From Microbacterium pumilum (lineage in GTDB: Bacteria > Actinomycetota > Actinomycetes > Actinomycetales > Microbacteriaceae): a DNA stretch of 64,000 bases. Location: the NCBI RefSeq assembly GCF_039530225.1, contig NZ_BAAAOH010000001.1, positions 806,001 through 870,000 on the forward strand. Reading direction: 5' to 3'. The notes below the pieces were generated by a model. That model did not search any database, had not been told where the DNA came from, and saw only the letters and a list, made by a program, of their open reading frames with translations. Positions 49,447 to 57,902 of the stretch are shown piece by piece. Positions within the stretch are counted from its first letter, which is position 1; every line of letters starts with the position of its first letter. A program made the position numbers and the translations under genes.

Positions 49447-50438
49447 CAGGATCCTCCTTCAATGTTCGACGTGCTGTGGGGTGCGTTTGGAGCACCGGCT
49501 GATGCTGCGTTGCCGGACTTGGCGCCGTCGCGGCGGATGATCTCGACCGCAGCCTCGCGATACGCGACCGCGCCCGCTGAGTGCCCATCGTAGGCAATGA
49601 CCGTCTGACCGAAACTCGGGGCCTCGGACACCCGAACCGACCGTGGAACGACGGTCTTGAGCACCTCGTTCGGAAAATGGGTGCGCACCTCTTCGGCCAC
49701 CTGTTGCGCCAGTCGTGTGCGACCGTCGTACATCGTGAGCAGGATCGTGGACAGCCGGAGCTTCGGGTTGAGGTGCTTCTGGATCATCCGCACCGTGCCG
49801 AGCAGCTGGCTGAGTCCTTCGAGCGCGTAGTACTCGCACTGAATGGGGATGAGCAGCTCGCTCGCGGCCGTGAACGCGTTGATCGTGAGCAGGCCCAGTG
49901 ACGGCGGGCAGTCGATCAGGACGTAGTCGATCCGCTCGTCGACATTCGCGAGATACTCATCGAGCGCGGTGCGCAGCCGATGCTCGCGAGCTACCTGGGA
50001 GACGAGTTCGATCTCAGCGCCGGCGAGATGGATCGTGCTCGGCGCGCACAGCAGGTTCGGCGACTCAGGGCTCGTCTGCACGATGTCAGCGAGCGGGAAC
50101 TCATCGATGAGAACGTCGTAGACGCTGGGAATCTCGGCCGTGTGGGGGATGCCGAGAGCCGTGGATGCGTTTCCTTGGGGGTCGAGGTCGATCACCAGGA
50201 CGCGAGCACCTACCGAGGCCAGGCTCGCAGCGAGATTCACGGCGGTGGTCGTCTTGCCGACGCCCCCCTTCTGGTTCGAGACGGTGAGGACGCGGGTACG
50301 GCCCGAGAGTTGGACCTCGGCCTTCTCAAGCGCCCGACGTCGCGCAGAGAGGTCCGCGAGTTCGCGAGCGAGAGGGGTGTCGTCGAACGAGAAGGATGCT
50401 GCTGCTTCCGTCTCGTCGGGCTGTTTCACGTGAAACAC
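49446..50438 (-). CDS. parA: Chromosome partitioning ATPase ParA
   Basis: About 330 residues. Deviant Walker A SNQKGGVGKTTTAVNLAASL, VIDLDPQGNASTALGI, DYVLIDCPPSLGLLTINAFT and SEAPSFGQTVIAYDGHSAGA are all classic ParA/Soj. The start lies within parS site 1: GTG at 50438 (used here) or GTG at 50429, both downstream of an AAGGGAG box (spacing 1 or 10), so the N-terminus encodes the palindrome as VFHVKQ. ParA moves ParB-parS complexes. Binding of ParB to parS 1 could feed back on parA expression; inferred. Confidence 0.94.
   Translation of the reverse strand: MFHVKQPDETEAAASFSFDDTPLARELADLSARRRALEKAEVQLSGRTRVLTVSNQKGGVGKTTTAVNLAASLASVGARVLVIDLDPQGNASTALGIPHTAEIPSVYDVLIDEFPLADIVQTSPESPNLLCAPSTIHLAGAEIELVSQVAREHRLRTALDEYLANVDERIDYVLIDCPPSLGLLTINAFTAASELLIPIQCEYYALEGLSQLLGTVRMIQKHLNPKLRLSTILLTMYDGRTRLAQQVAEEVRTHFPNEVLKTVVPRSVRVSEAPSFGQTVIAYDGHSAGAVAYREAAVEIIRRDGAKSGNAASAGAPNAPHSTSNIEGGS
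50422..50437. promoter_or_regulatory. parS: parS site 1 (at the parA start codon)
   Basis: TGTTTCACGTGAAACA, a perfect 16-bp palindrome matching the conserved bacterial parS consensus. It overlaps the first codons of parA. Confidence 0.95.
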
Positions 50439-50598
50439 TCTCCCTTTCGCGAGCGGCTGAACAACGCCCTCCACTCTATCCCGCCGTCGCAGCCCACCCC
50501 TCCCCACCGCCTGCGTGGGGGCGGATTCCGTGGGTCGAGTACGCTGACACCCGCCGGTCGCTCGAGGAGGCGGCGAAACCGTCGTATCGAGACAAGTC

Positions 50599-50612
50599 GT
50601 TTCACGTGAAAC
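50599..50612. promoter_or_regulatory. parS: parS site 2
   Basis: GTTTCACGTGAAAC palindrome in the intergenic region upstream of parA, 177 nt from site 1, in tandem-repeat unit 1. Confidence 0.95.
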
Positions 50613-50679
50613 ATCTCGGTGGGAGCGAGCGTTACCCGGCGGTCGAGTAGGCGGCGAAGCCGCTCTATCGAGACCCACG

Positions 50680-50693
50680 GTTTCACGTGAAAC
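50680..50693. promoter_or_regulatory. parS: parS site 3
   Basis: GTTTCACGTGAAAC palindrome exactly 81 nt from site 2, in the same position of tandem-repeat unit 2. Confidence 0.95.
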
Positions 50694-50799
50694 ATCTCTT
50701 GGGAACGTGACCTATCCGTCGGTCGAGCAGACGGCGAGGCCGATCCATCGAGACCCACTGTCACGACGGCGTTGGATCTCGACACGCCCGCTTTGTGGG

Positions 50800-51061
50800 C
50801 TACTCGACCGGTTCACCCGGAGAACGCACGGGCTTCCTCTTCTTCTCACTCAGCACCGGCAACTTTTCGAGCTGCTTCTCGCGGCGGTACGCGTCTTCGA
50901 TGCGGTCGAACACCTCGAAGTTCAGCAGCCGCCCGGCAGGCGTGTGCGGGTGTACAGCGCTCCTTCGCCCTCGTTGTGCTGAGTGAGTCGGTGCTCGAGA
51001 TCGCGCGTACCGCCGATGTAGAGGGACCGATCAGAAACTCGAGAATGCATATGTATGCCAT
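50800..51061 (-). pseudogene. GIY-YIG endonuclease-family gene with two frameshifts
   Basis: Three frames are needed to read one GIY-YIG protein. From the ATG at 51061: MAYICILE; then, after a shift near 51035, [20 protein letters not shown] and [15 protein letters not shown]; then, after a second shift near 50935, [20 protein letters not shown] and LEKL to a TAG at 50800-50802. The YIGG..R...H and the E of the REKQ box match UvrC-type GIY-YIG nucleases. Two imperfect direct repeats of 38 nt (50774-50811 and 51158-51195, 32 identical) flank it. No intact product is possible. Confidence 0.8.
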
Positions 51062-51157
51062 CGGCCCGTTGTTGTGTGGCTGGATGGCACGGAATCTCCC
51101 GTCGGGTGTGAGTGTGGGAACGCCGCATAGCCACTCGCTCGGGGAGGATCGAACACT

Positions 51158-51195
51158 GGATCTGGATACGCACGCTTCGCGGGCTACTCGATCGG
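51158..51195. repeat. 38-bp repeat flanking the GIY-YIG pseudogene
   Basis: GGATCTGGATACGCACGCTT... matches 50774-50811 at 32 of 38 positions in direct orientation, with the GIY-YIG remnant between. Both contain GGGCTACTCGA, the core of the local extragenic repeat family. The remaining 51062-51202 has no gene. Confidence 0.6.
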
Positions 51196-51202
51196 CGGGG
51201 GA

Positions 51203-51826
51203 TCAGCGGACCGTGGCTCGAATCACCCTTGACGGCTCGGCGAGCACGCCCTCGCCCACGACTTCGACACGGGCGTTCGTCACACGGAACTTCCGGAGTT
51301 GCTTCTCGGCCGCCACGATCTCGTCCGCGGCGCTCGCGCCCTTCAGCAGGATGAGCTCCCCGCCATCCCTCACCAGGGGCGCCGTGATGGGCACGAGGGT
51401 CCGAAGGGCACTCACGGCGCGCGCGGTGACTGCATCCAGGGTCGAACCTTCGCGCCAGTCCTCCGCGCGCGCCCTCACGACCGTCACGTTGTCGAGCCCG
51501 AGCGCCTCGGTCTGCTCGTTCAGCCATGCGACCCGGCGCTCCATGGGCTCGACGAGCACCCACTCCACGTCGGGGCGCGCGATCGCGAGCACGAGTCCGG
51601 GAAGACCGGCGCCCGACCCGATGTCTCCGACCCGCCCACTGAAGAGCGGGGCGATCACGGCGCTGTTCAGCACGTGTCGCGTCCAAAGCCGGGGAGGCTC
51701 GAGTGGACCGATCAGTCCTCGAGTCTCGCCGTGCTTGGCAAGCGCTGCGGTGAAACGACGAGCGAGTTCGATCCGATCGCCGAAGATCTGCTGCGCCTCA
51801 GGCGGTTCGGGCTCGATATCGTTCAT
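51203..51826 (-). CDS. rsmG: 16S rRNA (guanine527-N7)-methyltransferase RsmG
   Basis: 207 residues from the ATG at 51826 ([20 protein letters not shown]). RsmG motifs: [40 protein letters not shown] (SAM motif I), [20 protein letters not shown] and [20 protein letters not shown]. Methylates G527 of 16S rRNA; loss gives low-level streptomycin resistance in other bacteria. Lies between jag and parA as in most actinobacteria. parS site 4 touches its start. Confidence 0.95.
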   Translation of the reverse strand: MNDIEPEPPEAQQIFGDRIELARRFTAALAKHGETRGLIGPLEPPRLWTRHVLNSAVIAPLFSGRVGDIGSGAGLPGLVLAIARPDVEWVLVEPMERRVAWLNEQTEALGLDNVTVVRARAEDWREGSTLDAVTARAVSALRTLVPITAPLVRDGGELILLKGASAADEIVAAEKQLRKFRVTNARVEVVGEGVLAEPSRVIRATVR

Positions 51827-51829
51827 CGA

Positions 51830-51845
51830 TGTTTCACGTGAAACA
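51830..51845. promoter_or_regulatory. parS: parS site 4 (between jag and rsmG)
   Basis: TGTTTCACGTGAAACA, perfect 16-bp palindrome, between the jag stop (51850) and the rsmG start (51826), 1.4 kb from site 1. Confidence 0.95.
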
Positions 51846-51849
51846 CACG

Positions 51850-52392
51850 TCAGCCGCGGCTGATGACGGTGTGACGGTCGGCGCCTTCTCCGTATGACTC
51901 CGACACGAAGCCGCGCTCCGACACGATGTCGTGAACCAGCTTGCGCTCATAGCTCGACATCGCGGGCAGCGAAGCCTGCGACGCACCCTCTTCAAGACGC
52001 ACGATCGCACGGTCGACGAGTGTCGCGAGCTCGCGCTGACGAGTGTTGCGGGAGCCGCCCACATCCAGGATCAAACGTGAGAAGCGCCCGGTGCGGTTCT
52101 GCACCGCGATGCGCGTCAGCTCCTGCAGGGCCTGAACCGTGTCGGGATCGGCGATGAGGGCGACCGATCCACCCTCCGGAGCCTCGACGGAGACATAGGC
52201 GCGTCCGGACCGCACATCGAGCGCGAGATCGCCATCGATGTCGGCGATGTCGAGCAGCCCCTCGAGGAAGTCGGCGGCGACGTCGCCTTCCTGCTCGAGC
52301 TGCTCGACCGTGGCGCTGGCCGGCTCGACGGCGACCGCGGCACGCTCCACGGGGGCCTCGTCGACGGGCGCGAAGTCAGGGTTGCTGGTCAT
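51850..52392 (-). CDS. jag: Jag/KhpB-type RNA-binding protein (KH and R3H domains)
   Basis: 180 residues. After an acidic N-terminal tail, a KH domain (ALDVRSGRAYVSVEAPEGGS, DPDTVQALQELTRIAVQNRT) and a C-terminal R3H domain (GGSRNTRQRELATLVDRAIV, LPAMSSYERKLVHDIVSERG, RHTVISRG). The N-terminal Jag_N domain of firmicute proteins is missing. In other bacteria KhpB binds mRNAs affecting cell elongation and division. Directly downstream of yidC, as is usual. Confidence 0.9.
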   Translation of the reverse strand: MTSNPDFAPVDEAPVERAAVAVEPASATVEQLEQEGDVAADFLEGLLDIADIDGDLALDVRSGRAYVSVEAPEGGSVALIADPDTVQALQELTRIAVQNRTGRFSRLILDVGGSRNTRQRELATLVDRAIVRLEEGASQASLPAMSSYERKLVHDIVSERGFVSESYGEGADRHTVISRG

Positions 52393-52436
52393 GTTTTCCT
52401 CGGGATCAATGCGGAGAGCGAGTGAGAAAGCTGCGG

Positions 52437-53567
52437 TCAGGATGTCGCGCCTGCGGCGCCGCCGGCTGAATCCGCCGGCTTCGGGGGCTGCTTCTGACCC
52501 TGCTGAGTCTGCTTCTTGGCTCGCTGCTTGCCGACCGGCTGCTGGCGCTTCGGTGCCGCGGCCCTTGCCTTCTCAGCCTCGTCGAACAGACGCTGCTGCT
52601 CCGCCAGGTACTTCTCCAGGGGGACGACCTTGCCCGACGAGTCGATCGCCTTGCCTTTGCGTGCGAGCCGCTCTTCGCGAGCCTTCGCGGCATCTGAGCC
52701 GGGGGTCGGCATTTCGCGGATGACGAGGAACTGCTGTCCCATCGTCCAGAGGTTCGAGACGAACCAGTAGATGACGACACCGAGCGGGAAGAAGACACCC
52801 GAGAACACGAAGGCGAAGGGCAGAACGTACAGCATGACCTTCTGCATCTGGTACGCCTGGCCGGTCTTGGCCTCGGGGGAGAGGTTCTTCGAGATGATCT
52901 GCAGCTGCGTGAAGAACTGCGACGCGATCATCAGGACGACCAGCACGAGCAGGATGCCGACTGTGACTTGCCAGCCGGGAGCCTGCGCCTCCCACGCACC
53001 GATGAGGGAGTCGTGGAGGGATGCGACACCGAACAGCTTCGCGTTGTAGAACTCCGTCATGAGCTCGTTTGTCAGCGGGCCGACACCCGTGTGATTGGGA
53101 TCGGTTTTGATCGTCTGAACACCGTTGAGCACGCTGAACAGCGCGAAGAAGATCGGCATCTGAACCAGGAGCGGGAGACAGCTCGACACCGGCGTCGTGC
53201 CGTGCTTCTTGTAGAGCGCCATGGTCTCGCGACTCATCGCCTCCCGAGAGAGCTGATCACGCTTGCCTTTGTACTTCTCCTGAACTTTTCGCAGTTCAGG
53301 GGCGATTTCCATCATCTTTCGCTGGCTCTTGATCTGCTTCACGAACAGCGGGATCATGGCCGACCGAACGACGAGCACAAGGCCGATGATGGCGAGGACC
53401 CAGGTGATGCCGTCGTCCGGAGGCAGGCCGATGGCCGTGAACAGGGCGTGCCACGCCACGAGGACGAGTTCGACCAGCCACTTCAGCGGCCAGAGGATCG
53501 TTCCGATCAAGTCGAAACCGCCGCCCGAGGCGGCCGGGGTTGTGGAGGCGGCGAGCAAGAGATCCAT
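52437..53567 (-). CDS. yidC: Membrane protein insertase YidC
   Basis: 376 residues. Five membrane segments of the Oxa1/YidC core: WPLKWLVELVLVAWHALFTA, TWVLAIIGLVLVVRSAMIPL with the groove arginine (about Arg68), then PVSSCLPLLVQMPIFFALFS, WQVTVGILLVLVVLMIASQF and VMLYVLPFAFVFSGVFFPLG. The C-terminus is a long basic Gln/Lys/Pro-rich cytoplasmic tail (about 75 residues), typical of actinobacteria and able to contact ribosomes. Inserts proteins with or without SecYEG. It follows yidD by 8 nt. Confidence 0.94.
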   Translation of the reverse strand: MDLLLAASTTPAASGGGFDLIGTILWPLKWLVELVLVAWHALFTAIGLPPDDGITWVLAIIGLVLVVRSAMIPLFVKQIKSQRKMMEIAPELRKVQEKYKGKRDQLSREAMSRETMALYKKHGTTPVSSCLPLLVQMPIFFALFSVLNGVQTIKTDPNHTGVGPLTNELMTEFYNAKLFGVASLHDSLIGAWEAQAPGWQVTVGILLVLVVLMIASQFFTQLQIISKNLSPEAKTGQAYQMQKVMLYVLPFAFVFSGVFFPLGVVIYWFVSNLWTMGQQFLVIREMPTPGSDAAKAREERLARKGKAIDSSGKVVPLEKYLAEQQRLFDEAEKARAAAPKRQQPVGKQRAKKQTQQGQKQPPKPADSAGGAAGATS

Positions 53568-53575
53568 GTGTTGGA

Positions 53576-53932
53576 TCAGTCCTTTCGGGTGGAAGCAGGC
53601 ACCACGAACCCGTGACGGGTCAATCCGTGCTGGAAGTGAGGGTGAGCGGGAACGTCATCGACGCCACCTTCCGCCCAAGGGTGACAGCGTGCGAGCCGCG
53701 CTGCGGTCAGGGCGGCGCCTTTCAGCGCCCCGTGCTGCTGGACCGCGCCGACGGCATACGCGGAACAGGACGGATAGTACTTGCAGACGTCGCCATAAGT
53801 ATGGGAGATCGTCGCACGGTAGCCGTGAAGCAGCGCGAGAACGACGTTGCGGGGGAGCAGTGGCACCGCGCGGAAACCGTCTGCGGCGTCGAAATGCGCA
53901 TCGCCGAGTGCGTAGGCCGGCAGAACGCTCAT
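53576..53932 (-). CDS. yidD: Membrane protein insertion efficiency factor YidD
   Basis: 118 residues from the ATG at 53932, inside the ATGA overlap with the rnpA stop; the longer open frame is not needed. The core [40 protein letters not shown] and [17 protein letters not shown] carries the conserved three cysteines. A short amphipathic N-terminus allows peripheral membrane attachment. Helps YidC-dependent insertion. Confidence 0.93.
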   Translation of the reverse strand: MSVLPAYALGDAHFDAADGFRAVPLLPRNVVLALLHGYRATISHTYGDVCKYYPSCSAYAVGAVQQHGALKGAALTAARLARCHPWAEGGVDDVPAHPHFQHGLTRHGFVVPASTRKD

Positions 53933-54264
53933 GCCGCCCTCCGACTGAGGCAGCGATTCACTTCGGCGCGAAGGTCGGCGAACGAGGCGGTCGCAGCGCC
54001 GGGAAGCGCGCGAATGACGATGTCGTTGCCGGGGGCGACGGCGGGAAGCGACTCTGCGCACACGGCCTTGAGGCGGCGACGGACGGTGTTGCGGACCACC
54101 GCGGAGCCGACCTGGCGGCTCACGATGAAACCGAAGCGCGGCGTCGTCTCGGCTGCGGAAGAATTCACGTAGGTCACCGTGTGGGTCGCGGCACAGCGAC
54201 GCCCCCGACGGACGACAGCCTTGTACTCCGCTCCGCGGGTGAGTCGGTTCGGCCTCGCCAGCAC
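53929..54264 (-). CDS. rnpA: Ribonuclease P protein component
   Basis: 111 residues from a GTG at 54264 ([20 protein letters not shown]), 10 nt after the rpmH stop and without a ribosome-binding site, suggesting coupling to rpmH. The RNR motif lies in [20 protein letters not shown] and the [10 protein letters not shown] strand precedes it. It binds the RNase P RNA for tRNA 5' processing. Upstream in-frame codons (to 54327) overlap rpmH and are not used. Confidence 0.93.
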   Translation of the reverse strand: MLARPNRLTRGAEYKAVVRRGRRCAATHTVTYVNSSAAETTPRFGFIVSRQVGSAVVRNTVRRRLKAVCAESLPAVAPGNDIVIRALPGAATASFADLRAEVNRCLSRRAA

Positions 54265-54274
54265 CGGTCGGGGG

Positions 54275-54412
54275 TCAGGCCGACAGCTCGGTGCGCCCCT
54301 TGGCGCGGCGAGCCGAGAGGATGCCACGGCCGGCGCGGGTGCGCATGCGAAGACGGAAACCGTGCTTCTTGGCGCGGCGACGGTTGTTGGGCTGGAAGGT
54401 GCGCTTGGTCAT
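54275..54412 (-). CDS. rpmH: 50S ribosomal protein L34
   Basis: 45 residues: [45 protein letters not shown], a complete standard L34. The ATG is at 54412. This is the first gene of the minus-strand cluster rpmH-rnpA-yidD-yidC-jag-rsmG-parA-parB and lies back to back with dnaA, the classic bacterial origin layout. A TTGACT -35-like hexamer on this strand (54499-54494) is a possible promoter part. Confidence 0.98.
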   Translation of the reverse strand: MTKRTFQPNNRRRAKKHGFRLRMRTRAGRGILSARRAKGRTELSA

Positions 54413-54617
54413 TGGGGAATCGCTTCCGGATCAGGGGTCACCGGGACGCTCAGACCGGGGACGCTCGTACAAAGAGACTGCCTCGAGGGCATAAGTCAAC
54501 CGATTTAGGTTACGCCGTGTCGGCTGAGAACTCAAACCGAGCGCAGCGAGTCGTCCATTATCTCGAAACTCACGCATGGGCCTGGCAAAGACACGCGGGG
54601 CGGTCTTACAGTGGAGT

Positions 54618-54646
54618 TTGCTCCCGGGACCCCCGCTGACTAGCGT
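54618..54646 (+). promoter_or_regulatory. Candidate dnaA promoter
   Basis: TTGCTC (54618-54623), a 17-nt spacer and TAGCGT (54641-54646). A start near 54653 would put the DnaA box directly on the initially transcribed region. Confidence 0.45.
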
Positions 54647-54657
54647 GGCTCCCGCAG

Positions 54658-54666
54658 TTATCCACA
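54658..54666 (+). promoter_or_regulatory. DnaA box upstream of dnaA
   Basis: Perfect TTATCCACA, 57 nt before the dnaA ATG and just behind the candidate promoter. Suggests DnaA autorepression. Confidence 0.75.
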
Positions 54667-54722
54667 GGTTCGGCGTGAAGACCCCGCGGCAGCCAACGGA
54701 CTCATCAATACCCGGGGGGGCC

Positions 54723-56156
54723 ATGTCACCGCACGAAGTTCCAGATGTTCCTGTCTGGTCGTCGGTGCTCGACGAGCTCACGGATGACGATCGCGTCACG
54801 CCGCAGCTCCAGGGATTCCTCAACCTCGCCGTGCCGCAGGGCGTCATGGGCGGCACGCTCTACCTCGATGTGCCGAACGATCTCACCGCTGCGCAGTTCA
54901 CCAAGCGCATGCGCACGCCGATCATGGAGGCCCTGGCCAGGGTCGATCAGGAGCCGCAGACGAGCGCGACGACGTTCCGTGTCGTGGTGAATCCCGATCT
55001 CGCCGACCCGCACCTGACGGCGCCGATTCCGGTCCAGTCCACTGCGCAGACTCAGGCCCCGACGCCCATGGCGCGCCCACAGCTGCAAGAGGCCGCGCCG
55101 GCGCCATCCGGAAACTCGCGCAGCGATACGCGGCTCAACCCGAAGTACACGTTCGACAACTTCGTCATCGGTCAGTCGAACCGCTTCGCGCACGCTGCCG
55201 CCGTCGCAGTCGCCGAAGCGCCGGCGAAGGCGTACAACCCGCTCTTCATCTACGGCGACTCCGGACTCGGAAAGACCCACCTGCTGCACGCCATCGGCGA
55301 CTACGCCATGAGCCTCTACTCCGGCATCCGCGTGCGATACGTCTCGAGCGAAGAGTTCACCAACGATTTCATCAACTCCATCGCCAACAACCGCGGCTCG
55401 GCTTTCCAAGCGCGGTACCGGGATGTCGACATCCTTCTCATCGACGACATCCAGTTCCTGCAGGGACGAGCCGAGACCCAGGAAGCGTTCTTCCACACTT
55501 TCAACACGCTCCACGATCACGACAAGCAGGTCGTGATCACCAGCGATGTGCCGCCCAAGCACCTCACCGGCTTCGAAGACCGGATGCGCAGCCGCTTCGA
55601 GTGGGGCCTCATCACCGACGTGCAGGCGCCCGACCTCGAGACACGCATCGCGATCCTCCGCAAGAAGGCGCAGAGCGAGCGCCTCCACATCCCCGATGAG
55701 GTGCTCGAATACATCGCCACCGTCGTGTCGTCCAACATCCGCGAGCTCGAAGGTGCACTCATTCGCGTCTCGGCATTCGCGAGCCTGAACCGTTCCACAC
55801 TCGACATGTCACTCGCCCAGACCGTTCTACGCGACATCGTCGACCAGGATGACGCCAACATCATCTCGCCGACCGACATCATCTCGGCCACCGCGCATTA
55901 CTTCAAGCTCACCGTCGACGATCTGTACGGTTCCAGCCGGTCGCAATCGGTCGCGACGGCTCGTCAGATCGCGATGTACCTCTGTCGTGAGCGCACGAGC
56001 CTCTCGCTTCCCAAGATCGGGCAGCTTTTCGGCAATCGGGACCACACCACCGTCATGTACGCCTACAAGAAGATCAGCGATCTCATGAAGGAACGTCGCT
56101 CGATCTACAACCAGGTGTCGGAGATCACCGCCCAACTCGGCCGCAACGGGCGCTGA
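54723..56156 (+). CDS. dnaA: Chromosomal replication initiator DnaA
   Basis: 477 residues from the ATG at 54723 ([20 protein letters not shown]). Domain I is followed by a Pro/Gln-rich domain II linker (about 95-140), then AAA+ domain III from [20 protein letters not shown] with Walker [10 protein letters not shown] (about 178-186) and Walker B LLIDDIQF (about 239-246). Domain IV carries the box-binding HTH and signature [12 protein letters not shown] (about 440-451). Opens oriC. Upstream in-frame codons from 54576 lack a start signal. Confidence 0.97.
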   Translation: MSPHEVPDVPVWSSVLDELTDDDRVTPQLQGFLNLAVPQGVMGGTLYLDVPNDLTAAQFTKRMRTPIMEALARVDQEPQTSATTFRVVVNPDLADPHLTAPIPVQSTAQTQAPTPMARPQLQEAAPAPSGNSRSDTRLNPKYTFDNFVIGQSNRFAHAAAVAVAEAPAKAYNPLFIYGDSGLGKTHLLHAIGDYAMSLYSGIRVRYVSSEEFTNDFINSIANNRGSAFQARYRDVDILLIDDIQFLQGRAETQEAFFHTFNTLHDHDKQVVITSDVPPKHLTGFEDRMRSRFEWGLITDVQAPDLETRIAILRKKAQSERLHIPDEVLEYIATVVSSNIRELEGALIRVSAFASLNRSTLDMSLAQTVLRDIVDQDDANIISPTDIISATAHYFKLTVDDLYGSSRSQSVATARQIAMYLCRERTSLSLPKIGQLFGNRDHTTVMYAYKKISDLMKERRSIYNQVSEITAQLGRNGR

Positions 56157-56589
56157 CGCGACCCTCGGCGAAATATGCCGCAAGAAGTCCTTGACACTCG
56201 TCGTCGACAGGGCCAAAATCGCGGTTCTTCACAGTGTGGAAAACCTGTGGATAACTCTGGACCCCTGCGGAAACCCTGTGCGCCCGGCACCCTCGGCCTG
56301 TGGATGACGGGGCACCATGCTCCAGATCCCGACATGAGTTCCGACACACGTTCCGCAGCCGCTCCACAACTCACACGGTTGTAGTTATCGTGTCCCCCTT
56401 GGCCGAGCTCGAGTTATCCACAGTTTGCACAGGGGTTAACACCATCACAGAGAGAGATTGATGAAGAGGACATCCGATCACCTTTGCGGTGAACGAACCG
56501 GATGCCGCATGCCCGGCGCACTCGGCACTAGCATCGGCCGGGGCGGGCACTAGCATGAGAAGGCCCAGCCAGATGTCAAGGGAGCGTCA
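56157..56589. other. oriC: Chromosomal origin of replication (oriC)
   Basis: 433 nt without a gene between dnaA and dnaN. DnaA boxes: perfect TGTGGATAA (56246-56254) and TTATCCACA (56414-56422), plus one-mismatch boxes TGTGGAAAA (56235-56243) and TGTGGATGA (56299-56307). No long AT-rich unwinding element is obvious; the least GC-rich part is about 56380-56480. Two TAGCAT -10-like boxes (56529-56534 and 56551-56556), in a direct repeat GGCACTAGCAT, probably drive dnaN. Confidence 0.85.
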
Positions 56590-57741
56590 GTGAAGTTTCA
56601 CGTCAATCGCGATGTGTTCAGCGAAGCCGTGTCGTTCGTCGTCAAGCTCCTGCCGCAGCGAAACCCTCAGCCGATCCTTGCCGGTGTACTGATCGAGGCA
56701 TCCGACGCCGGCCTGTCTCTGGCAGCGTTCGACTACGAGGCATCCGCGCGCACCACCATCGATGCGACCGTCGATGAGCCGGGCACGATCCTCGTCCACG
56801 GCCGACTCCTTTCCGAGATCGCCAGCCGGCTGCCGAATGCGCCGATCCAGGTCGAAGTCGATGAGGACGGCGGCATCGTGCTGAGCTGCGGTTCCGCACG
56901 CTTCACCCTGGCCTCGATGCCGGTGCAGGAGTACCCGGCGATTCCCGAGGTCTCCGGCGACTCGGGCCTGGTTCCGGGCGAGGACTTCGCAACCGCCATC
57001 GCCCAGGTGGCATTCGCCGCGTCGCGCGACGATGTCACCCCTGTGCTGACCGGCGTGCAGCTCGAGGTGACGGGCACAAGTCTCAGCCTGGTCGCCACGG
57101 ACCGCTACCGCGTGGCGCTGCGCGAGATCCCCTGGGATGGCGGGTCGACCTCGAGCGACGAACCGACCACCGCGCTCGTCCCCGCACGGACTCTGACCGA
57201 GGTCGGAAAGACATTCGCGCACGGCGGCGACATCTCGATCGCCTTCTCCGGTTCGGGTGACCGCGAGATCATCGCCTTCACGGCCGGCAACAAGACCGTG
57301 ACCTCGCTGCTGATCAAGGGCAACTTCCCGCCCGTGCGCCGCCTCTTCCCCGATCAGACCGAGCACCACGCGGTCGTCAACACTGCGGAGCTGACCGAAG
57401 CCGTGCGCCGCGTCTCGCTCGTGCTCGACCGTTCGGCGCCGCTGCGTTTCACATTCACGACCGACAGCGTCTCGATGGACGCCTCGGGCACCGAACAGGC
57501 GCGCGCTTCGGAGTCCGTTGATGCCCATCTCGTGGGCGACGACGTCACGCTCGGGCTCAACCCCCAGTACCTGCTGGAGTCGCTCGGCGCCGTTCGCAGC
57601 GAGTTCGCCCGCATCACATTCACTTCAAGTGACAACGCCAACAAGCTGAGCCCGGTCTTGATCACCCCCCAGACCTCGGTCGACAAGTCCGGCACCGAGT
57701 CGTTCAAGTACCTTCTGCAGCCCAACCTCCTGTTGCGCTGA
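56590..57741 (+). CDS. dnaN: DNA polymerase III beta sliding clamp
   Basis: 383 residues from a GTG at 56590, with AAGGGAG 5 nt upstream (MKFHVNRDVFSEAVSFVVKL). Three clamp domains; marker segments LPQRNPQPILAGVLIEASDA, GSARFTLASMPVQEYPAIPE, VATDRYRVALREIPW, GNFPPVRRLFPDQTEHHAVV and the end segment LSPVLITPQTSVDKSGTESF, then KYLLQPNLLLR. Ring dimer that tethers the polymerase. Followed by an intergenic region with two dispersed repeat copies before recF. Confidence 0.97.
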   Translation: MKFHVNRDVFSEAVSFVVKLLPQRNPQPILAGVLIEASDAGLSLAAFDYEASARTTIDATVDEPGTILVHGRLLSEIASRLPNAPIQVEVDEDGGIVLSCGSARFTLASMPVQEYPAIPEVSGDSGLVPGEDFATAIAQVAFAASRDDVTPVLTGVQLEVTGTSLSLVATDRYRVALREIPWDGGSTSSDEPTTALVPARTLTEVGKTFAHGGDISIAFSGSGDREIIAFTAGNKTVTSLLIKGNFPPVRRLFPDQTEHHAVVNTAELTEAVRRVSLVLDRSAPLRFTFTTDSVSMDASGTEQARASESVDAHLVGDDVTLGLNPQYLLESLGAVRSEFARITFTSSDNANKLSPVLITPQTSVDKSGTESFKYLLQPNLLLR

Positions 57742-57753
57742 GTCGGGCGCCGA

Positions 57754-57833
57754 TCGCTGGGCTTGTCGAAGTTGCATGGTGCGGCCGCTGCGCGATGTGA
57801 TCACATAGGTCGCTGAGCTTGTCGAAGCGCCCG
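57754..57833. repeat. Two copies of the dispersed GCTGAGCTTGTCGAAG repeat
   Basis: A diverged copy at 57754-57771 and an exact 26-nt copy at 57808-57833 (identical to 18394-18419), in the same orientation, between dnaN and recF. They occupy most of the 161-nt gap. Confidence 0.75.
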
Positions 57834-57889
57834 GGACCATCGACCAGCTAAGGTCCGTCGACCGCGGGCCCGGGGTCGGGAGCGCTGAC

Positions 57890-57895
57890 TAGGGT
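57890..57895 (+). promoter_or_regulatory. -10 element for leaderless recF
   Basis: TAGGGT (TANNNT) ends 7 nt before the GTG at 57903, with no ribosome-binding site; recF appears to be transcribed separately from dnaN. Confidence 0.45.
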
Positions 57896-57902
57896 TGACC
57901 CC

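Larger units (their letters stand above)
50546..50754. repeat. Approximately 80-bp tandem repeat carrying parS
   Basis: Three successive units each contain a GGTCGAGTAGGCGGCGAAGC...ATCGAGAC block, ending at 50593, 50674 and 50754 (period 80-81 nt). Units 1 and 2 are followed by a perfect parS; unit 3 has a degenerate remnant (CACTGTCACGACGG). The block resembles the extragenic 'GGTCGAGTAG...CGAGAC' repeats common in Microbacteriaceae. Confidence 0.75.
54413..54722. other. 310-nt divergent region between rpmH and dnaA
   Basis: No gene. Holds the divergent promoters: a possible rpmH -35 (TTGACT, minus strand), a dnaA promoter candidate at 54618-54646 and one perfect DnaA box at 54658-54666. 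A single box and the lack of a box cluster make it less likely than 56157-56589 to be the origin. Confidence 0.7.

Noticed and set aside
54413..54722. rpmH-dnaA interval as oriC
   Set aside because: Only one DnaA box was found there, against at least four between dnaA and dnaN.
56191..56219. TTGACA followed by CAAAAT as a dnaN promoter
   Set aside because: The second hexamer lacks the TA...T of a -10 element and lies within the oriC box region; TAGCAT boxes nearer dnaN are better candidates.
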